Positions 27,401 to 29,033 of a DNA stretch of 29,033 nt are shown piece after piece; positions within the stretch are counted from its first letter, which is position 1, and each line of letters opens with the position of its first letter. The position numbers were made by a program, and so were the translations under genes. The notes below the pieces were generated by a model, which was not told where the DNA came from, did not search any database, and saw only the letters and a program-made list of their open reading frames with translations. The DNA is from an uncultured Fretibacterium sp. (GTDB lineage Bacteria > Synergistota > Synergistia > Synergistales > Aminobacteriaceae). The DNA is taken from the NCBI GenBank assembly GCA_937892105.1, contig CALAUZ010000216.1, positions 1 through 29,033 of the forward strand, written 5' to 3'.

Positions 27401-29033
27401 TACTGATACACTTAAAGTCTTGGGCATCTCTCCAGATAGCAATACTGACGCTATAGAATACTTCACCGCAGAGGATTACCATAATGCACAGCTTGACAGC
27501 CTCGACAACAACAGCGATGTTTATGACTATTCTCACAGGGACGAGAACTTCAGGCTTGACGATTTATACAACTCACACCTCGATGAAGTGGAAGATGATG
27601 GCTTTGAAAGTTATCGGCAGTCGCAGAAAAACGATGACAAAAATGAACTCACTCAATACACACCAGAGGAACAACTAAAGGCTATACAGAAGAAGTATAA
27701 AGGCTCTCCTCAGTGGTTGAAAGCTCCTAACGGAAAACAGACTAACCTTTCTCAAAAACAATGGGTACAGGTTAGAACTGCTAACTTCAAAAATTGGTTC
27801 GGCGATTGGGAGAATGAACCTCAAAATTCCAGTAAGGTTCTTGATGAAAACGGTGAACCTCTTATCGTCTATCATGGTACTCTCAAGAATAATCGCTTTG
27901 AGGTCTTCAATACAAGCCCTGTCGGTGCCCACTTTGGGACTAAAAACGTTGCTCTCGACAGAATTGCCTACTCTCTAGGCTTTCAGGGCAGAGATGATAA
28001 TTCCTTCGATTACCGTTCTTCAGGCAAGATTTTTCAGTGCTTCCTCAATATTAGAAATCCTATGTCAACTTCCGATAACTCTGACTGGAAGTCCGTCATT
28101 CAGTACGCTCAGTCTCGTGGTCATGACGGTATCATCTACGATAACGATTTTGAGGATAAGGGCAACAAGAGCTTCATCATCTTCAATCCTAATCAGGTTA
28201 AGTCCTCCAACAAGAATAACGGTGAGTTTTCGTCTGCTCATGACGAAATATACCAACAGGTCGCTAAACTTCAGGACAATCCTATACTGGAGAAATACTC
28301 TCAGCAACATATCTTCAATAATCCTGACACTGAAGCCGCTTACAGACGCTCTCAGAAGTCGCATAAAGAACCTTCTGTCATGGACAATATAAAGAAATCC
28401 ATTCATGAGCTGGGACATGGCTTTAAAGGCGACTTCCCTCTACTCGCTAAGGATAAAGACTTTACTGCTGCCAGAGAAATATTACGCATTATGAACCGTA
28501 ATTCTAACGCTAAGACACATGCAACTATGGTTTCTCTATATGACAGCCTGCACGGCCTTAACTCGGAACAGTTCGATATCTTCTCCAGGCTCATGTTACT
28601 TAATAACATCAGGAACTTTGCCATCGCTAACCCTGCTTCTAGGGATAACCTGCCTATGGGCTATAACTCCCAATCTCTCGTTGCTGATTACAACAAGTTT
28701 CTCGCCCTCGCTAAAAATGATAAGGCTATCATAAACGCTATTCAGGCCGAACATAGCAACAACAAAAAGGCAAGGCAGGATTTAATCGACCTCGCTAACA
28801 AATTAGGCTTCAGGTCTCTAGCTAAACGCTTACTGTCTAATGACTTATTCCTCGTTCAATATTCTGACCTACTCAGCGGTAATGACTTCAACACTAACTA
28901 CATCATCGCTACTGCTGATTTGCGGACATCTTTCCTTCAGGATTTGGAGAGGCTACAAGCTGTTCAGAAGTTGAAGGTAAACTACGACAAGAAAAATGAA
29001 CTCCTCAAAAAATACGGTAATGATTGGAAACTC
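18426..29033 (+). CDS. Giant polyvalent protein (3' partial, at least 3,536 residues)
   Basis: One reading frame runs from ATG 18426 (AGGAGA about 8 bases upstream, inside the end of the M23 gene) to the window edge without a stop. Domains in order, by residue: hydrophobic helical region (about 145-330), DdrB/ParB-like (about 522-778), unknown small domain (912-1040), zincin with HELAH (1218-1222), Barnase/RelE-like nuclease candidate (1409-1558), two LPD23-like plus HEIQH modules (1607-1912 and 1947-2208), three ADP-ribosyltransferase-like modules (2292-2763, 2817-3015, 3061-3268) and a helical end. This is the architecture of phage polyvalent proteins, thought to be delivered with DNA and to counter host functions. 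Several parts duplicate one another. It directly follows the ejection proteins. Confidence 0.9.
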   Translation, partial: MANIEQDIERLDAQERKDNNPLASVRGLNIEQDIHALENRELHKPSISLHPNTQQLEGLNGPLRYLSDWSIGEANTLYTGLPNLTAEYILAPLGQASESLLGGESMFSRGAKNVFDWTADKKNIFNNAFSTVTGGNPDEWDNRFHGAGTSAGYYLTGLGVGGLAQGLWHLAPAVATGISYLASSALEALTEGGNVASDLYAQDKTRYNDAYLGGLYSLRGNLPFDAIQGVGEGILSAGLDKLIPGSGLLANYARGLITEETNELLQETRQQAVEEAVKKTFASGDMSLENFNKNLSNEMGNFGQHFNDVAADTAWSTLITHTLLYPLGSRGGTTGHSNTLTDEQADQLNDVFRDNDRNEEFEKLKQERDNLQSQINSVISQPYPEDIEGQLEIVQKLSNMEDQMHHLDDTVENFWDNTGIITNPVQDDDMDLFPDREELSTTPVSHSNFDSLFDTLDNILPDVQQPTNTDNNTIQDDMPEDFVSDIEEEQDTQNVPIVLPLRGTQETSQNSSPAIQNVQGNEYPSGNTARVRTINGTEADIRYRIVDADNLIVSTNETGEANPNYPQELQPRQRNREASHEQIARMSDNIDPELLAENRLASDGAPIIGNDNVVESGNGRVMALRRAYRYGRAENYRTWLRDNVSRFGLNAEDIKGMKKPILVRERISDVDRVTFTREANESSTSQMSMTEHAMNDAQRITPEMLTLFDPDKSLPANHEFIQAFSGIIPQSERGDFIQKDGRISKSGLDRIQNALMAKAYNDTGILNRLNEVYDDDIKNVSNALLQAAPKMASFENGGYNPDISISQDIVEAVHTLAKLRQDGESVADYIAQIKMFGEISDEAKKLLQFFDKNKRSAKRISRVLIHYADSAMNEAKQGQYLMFDDSARDKGQILDEAIRYAENDDTESYNQTALPKEMDMAGSFTTNTNGTSHTFTVMPGEFSTSYPEHKQYFGRYFDIKDGNNRVIARWSPYTGKLQMADNNASPNLKSQIAEQLKQHRRDYLRNAGFLDEDGKLVNDGNNEYRRNYRNRDDTTPKGKSIHPDNLNIEGRPERKDNRSLWRRFEDNRSEKKAFKHLRRKVQGTIQEQLQKIAEQQELDGRREQKLSRERDGKTYTGSLTLSVEDKARIARNVNTFASEYSLLAATRLNASAHIAGMPVNQLAKLWNLKFQADIDENTDTRGWTDFKNAEYNNDGSLKKSPETIIHLTKSADPSTTIHELAHVFLKDFQDLIATVSDLPADVRQDWLTLSKWLGISDIDPKSTRVTRNNEQNERWNNAHEKFAVAFEQYCRTGKAPTSALRSAFERFRVWLRNIYTSIRDMKYRGSDGKDHDVEVSTQIKAVFDRMLCSDVPFIPSSESMNARWSRAGLQGHDEGPYKQEAKNKNDAQSHNMQANGTERNGENEQHKLSLNLPFNPNELRTEAGHTIEEAAISEMIVTPEGSLDLGYIPENLAEFPAGSIRANAGSVKHAENRHGEQIRGMGYDNAKELLLDVVNNYTQIRRGNGKALLLSVQGNASHSAMGVVELVDDNGVYRVKTLRVTRDRYLKNKELLFTRSEPNAIGPDTDLTFSSEHNHSQGKSELYARQSGNSSQSVTSEGYNVNISNTESYNQILGIGGARRLDEAEGVTTRMDNLKIARKMERKGLSVRKMWLATGWMRGRDNKWRYEIQDGNIIRGKLNELHKLNRELEKFNDIIRSQVEINPNTLIKDIFTPEQISRYNEIEKLPDVHLHDVFNSPQLFEAYPDLRNIKIWINNYTDDDSSAVYYSDVDAISINGSDEIFNNSRELRRTLIHEIQHAIQVREGFAGGSYYSLGKDSSYKKFMGKFHSIMQKLDPDTASRVSDALYETINSDDDTQLQAILQSFSAKELKAYHDAMNALNKANDRGNVLFSKYMRHSGETEARNSETRSNWGNKRRRNTTLDKTEDVPRSEQIVGKLQRKQSSNTNEHYNQIIGVKGAEKLDKKNGNTWLLDNLDIAQKMMNNGNDAKTIRLATGWELAQDDKWRYEIQDGNIDIENLWQVFQNNNEELPFSLTLKQLYNNSDLFNAYPELTDLTVEFKNGLNHNEARGAYFHSDDKKKRRIEINAMRGLDGIQSTLIHEIQHAVQYIEGFAEGGHGTDALIQGDTPTNIGRKQLQARLDFAGDNVKKAADLYSKGLERKAEKIAASFSRKEMASWNAVKNMIDNLGWNMHRFDPYYYLGGETEARNVQAREPFSPEKRRNTLLSDTQDNDDWLIHRNGYNENFDIVESYNQHIHNLKNKYSDTLNSSNPADINSRNIFSNNKGFISPETIEKYRQKATQQVTHATGHIILGNRFSLKHVGTGEGGDMRGYGIYFEENPIVAQHYRKYGIPNFGNGTLHVATNDGLTFSAEDKDSWDNSPDETTRMLLNYIQGIANKKPDLLWKDILPILKNALSLHMAALKTSQHEGETLSRDEKRTLALLPDVLKKAENIKDVYYTQDKNSGRKGNIYNVSIPANEFLLNWDASIDEQPEHVKNAIRKIQQAADNILNRIFRDELIDEEEKDDLSSDLWHSENGGELYTNIVYIFNNLDEDTSRQATSALFLKFGVPGLRYWDGLSEEAIYSKYDEYRKNNPLSNGRKAFSNATINGLEVSNDKGYWSNLPDDTFRNVLQDIESALSFKDSPAFLEVKDNLLREYQAEIEHAKELYSYDQKPGDEFSWFSPEEAKERMQHEIERAKSKIEALRSITSFTFHPEIMREPYSPFSMFADEGTRDFVIWDEDLLHIMGLTQDSEKEAVEYFDNYRKEQPDSFISEDSDRLARKSFDNNGERQISLNNDNGDNGKKSDNKSFLQPETLERYEQLMHHGTSNILSGNRFDLRYVGSGEGNQMFGYGIYLAENPDVAEYYKGENFNNGSRYIVDGPENDTLLDWDAQMYEQPTYVFDALKNSGLFIDDGFWYLDDFETGKKFYHRLGDLLRSEIQHRYDYNIPENVEPRDFLASKKLNQLGIHGLRYLDGFSRTKGKGSHNFVIWNTDTLKVLGISPDSNTDAIEYFTAEDYHNAQLDSLDNNSDVYDYSHRDENFRLDDLYNSHLDEVEDDGFESYRQSQKNDDKNELTQYTPEEQLKAIQKKYKGSPQWLKAPNGKQTNLSQKQWVQVRTANFKNWFGDWENEPQNSSKVLDENGEPLIVYHGTLKNNRFEVFNTSPVGAHFGTKNVALDRIAYSLGFQGRDDNSFDYRSSGKIFQCFLNIRNPMSTSDNSDWKSVIQYAQSRGHDGIIYDNDFEDKGNKSFIIFNPNQVKSSNKNNGEFSSAHDEIYQQVAKLQDNPILEKYSQQHIFNNPDTEAAYRRSQKSHKEPSVMDNIKKSIHELGHGFKGDFPLLAKDKDFTAAREILRIMNRNSNAKTHATMVSLYDSLHGLNSEQFDIFSRLMLLNNIRNFAIANPASRDNLPMGYNSQSLVADYNKFLALAKNDKAIINAIQAEHSNNKKARQDLIDLANKLGFRSLAKRLLSNDLFLVQYSDLLSGNDFNTNYIIATADLRTSFLQDLERLQAVQKLKVNYDKKNELLKKYGNDWKL
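18870..19415 (+). other. Giant protein: hydrophobic helical N-terminal region
   Basis: Residues about 150-330 contain long weakly hydrophobic helices (GLGVGGLAQGLWHLAPAVA; ISYLASSALEAL) followed by acidic helices (EETNELLQETRQQAVEEAV). This is a usual opening of virion-delivered polyvalent proteins and may mediate membrane contact or packaging. No signal peptide is present. Confidence 0.55.
19990..20760 (+). other. Giant protein: DdrB/ParB-like domain
   Basis: Residues about 522-778. The core is PIIGNDNVVESGNGRVMALR (GNGR at 617-620), matching the ParB-superfamily motif of DdrB-like domains found near the start of many polyvalent proteins. Before it lie the conserved-type stretch QLQPRQRNREA and IARMSDNIDPELL. 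ParB-fold proteins bind DNA or nucleotides; the activity here is unknown. Confidence 0.75.
21990..22480 (+). other. Giant protein: zincin metallopeptidase domain 1
   Basis: Residues about 1189-1352. STTIHELAHVFLKDF contains HExxH (H1218, E1219, H1222). About 58 residues on, NAHEKFAVAFEQY supplies E1280 as the likely third zinc ligand, followed by the characteristic FERFRVWLRNIYTSI helix. The layout matches the metallopeptidase commonly found in polyvalent proteins. It could process the giant protein itself or act on host proteins. Confidence 0.8.
22650..23100 (+). other. Giant protein: Barnase/EndoU/RelE-like (PBECR-type) nuclease candidate
   Basis: Residues about 1409-1558. The recognisable core is SVKHAENRHGEQIRGMGY (H1469, R1473, H1474), followed by strands KALLLSVQG and YRVKTLRVTRDRYL. 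This His-rich helix followed by a sheet is the pattern of phage nuclease domains of the Barnase-EndoU-ColicinE5/D-RelE superfamily in polyvalent proteins. It would be an RNase if active. Confidence 0.55.
23244..24160 (+). other. Giant protein: LPD23-like plus zincin module, copy 1
   Basis: Residues 1607-1912. ESYNQILGIGGARRLDEAEG is followed by MWLATGW (1650-1656) and KWRYEIQDGNI, then FEAYPDLRNIKIW, and an HEIQH metallopeptidase motif (H1793, E1794, H1797) in LIHEIQHAIQVREGFAGG. It closes with SGETEARN. All elements recur in the same order in copy 2. The zincin core looks intact. Confidence 0.72.
24264..25050 (+). other. Giant protein: LPD23-like plus zincin module, copy 2
   Basis: Residues 1947-2208. 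EHYNQIIGVKGAEKLD, then RLATGWE (LATGW at 1992-1996), KWRYEIQDGNI identical to copy 1, FNAYPELTDLTVEF, LIHEIQHAVQYIEGFAEGG (H2099, E2100, H2103) and GGETEARNVQARE. The insert between LATGW and HEIQH is about 34 residues shorter than in copy 1. Both copies keep the zinc-binding motif, so both may be active. Confidence 0.72.
25299..26715 (+). other. Giant protein: ADP-ribosyltransferase-like module 1, with insertion
   Basis: Residues about 2292-2763. It has HATGH (H2304) where other copies have HGT, then FSLKHVGTGEGGDMRGYGIY and FEENP, YNVSIPANEFLLNWDASIDE, FGVPGLRYWDG and finally TRDFVIWDEDLLHIMG. About 130 charged helical residues sit between the last two blocks. The fold family matches polyvalent-protein ADP-ribosyltransferases; the HGT to HAT change may affect NAD binding. 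Confidence 0.65.
26874..27470 (+). other. Giant protein: ADP-ribosyltransferase-like module 2
   Basis: Residues about 2817-3015. It has YEQLMHHGTSNILSGNRFDL (H2825, G2826, T2827), YVGSGEGNQMFGYGIYLAEN, DTLLDWDAQMYEQP, LGIHGLRYLDGFSRTKGKG and SHNFVIWNTDTLKVLG. It is a compact relative of module 1 without the large insertion and keeps the HGT motif, so it is the better candidate for an active enzyme. Confidence 0.68.
27606..28230 (+). other. Giant protein: ADP-ribosyltransferase-like module 3
   Basis: Residues about 3061-3268. This is the other common polyvalent ADP-ribosyltransferase type: WVQVRTANFKNWFGDWEN, LDENGEPLIVYHGT (H3150, G3151, T3152), GAHFGT, LNIRNPM, SRGHDGIIYDN and NKSFIIFNPNQVKSSNK. 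It is only distantly related to modules 1 and 2. Confidence 0.75.
28290..29033 (+). other. Giant protein: helical C-terminal region (continues past window)
   Basis: Residues 3289 to the edge. Helix-rich sequence with FSRLMLLNNIRNFA, RDNLPMGYNSQSL and AIQAEHSNNKKARQDLIDLA, like the large conserved helical region near the C-terminus of many polyvalent proteins. An HELGH string at 3327-3331 lies in this region but without recognisable zincin context. Confidence 0.5.

Noticed and set aside
28404..28418. HELGH at residues 3327-3331 of the giant protein as a fourth zincin
   Set aside because: It matches HExxH but lies in a helical region without the flanking strand or a third ligand, and the aligned part of similar proteins is not a peptidase. 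Kept as chance unless modelling shows otherwise.
1..29033. CRISPR arrays, tRNA genes, insertion sequences or a reverse transcriptase
   Set aside because: I saw no regularly spaced direct repeats, no cloverleaf-like sequence, no transposase-like protein and no reverse transcriptase motifs in any plausible frame.

Overview
The window is about 29 kb of a tailed double-stranded DNA phage (or prophage), in its late structural and lysis region. Every supported gene is on the + strand, packed tightly with short overlaps. The gene order (terminase, portal, scaffold, SU10-type major capsid protein, two small adaptor-like proteins, tail tube or hub protein, fibres, ejection proteins) and the absence of a tape measure or contractile sheath point to a short-tailed podovirus-like phage. 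The host cannot be identified from the sequence. A LydA-like holin, an M15 lysin and DUF4160/DUF2442 genes would suit a Gram-negative, perhaps gut, bacterium, but this is a guess. All three stop codons end genes, so the standard bacterial code applies.

Layout. 1-266: end of the large terminase. 239-4919: portal, two small proteins, scaffold-like protein, major capsid protein and a small post-capsid protein. 4923-7457: two head-tail adaptor-like proteins and a large tail protein interrupted by an in-frame TGA. 7461-10887: fibre and accessory proteins, including a gene frameshifted at an (ATAC)4 repeat and three genes whose boundaries cut through tandem Ig-like domains. 10971-13491: two proteins with Mtd_N-like N-termini. 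The second is a long receptor-binding protein with a propeller and a C-type-lectin-like tip whose last 40 codons look like a diversity-generating retroelement variable region. 13566-14186: a self-contained DUF4160/DUF2442 pair with its own -10 element, a palindromic operator and a terminator. 14219-15322: M15 peptidase, holin and an unknown protein. 15234-18438: three ejection (internal virion) protein candidates, the last with an M23 peptidase domain.

18426 to the window end is one uninterrupted reading frame of at least 3,536 codons, running off the edge. It encodes a giant polyvalent protein: a helical, hydrophobic N-terminus; a DdrB/ParB-like domain; a zincin metallopeptidase; a Barnase/EndoU/RelE-like nuclease candidate; two tandem LPD23-like plus zincin modules; three ADP-ribosyltransferase-like modules; and a helical C-terminal region. 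Its place just after the ejection proteins suggests it is packaged and delivered into the host with the DNA. The short motif E-x-Y-x-Q occurs nine times in it, almost always at domain junctions, which suggests cleavage into separate effectors.

Four reading-frame lesions or oddities fall between 6.7 and 11.8 kb, all in tail and adhesin genes, while the head genes and the 10.6 kb giant frame are intact.
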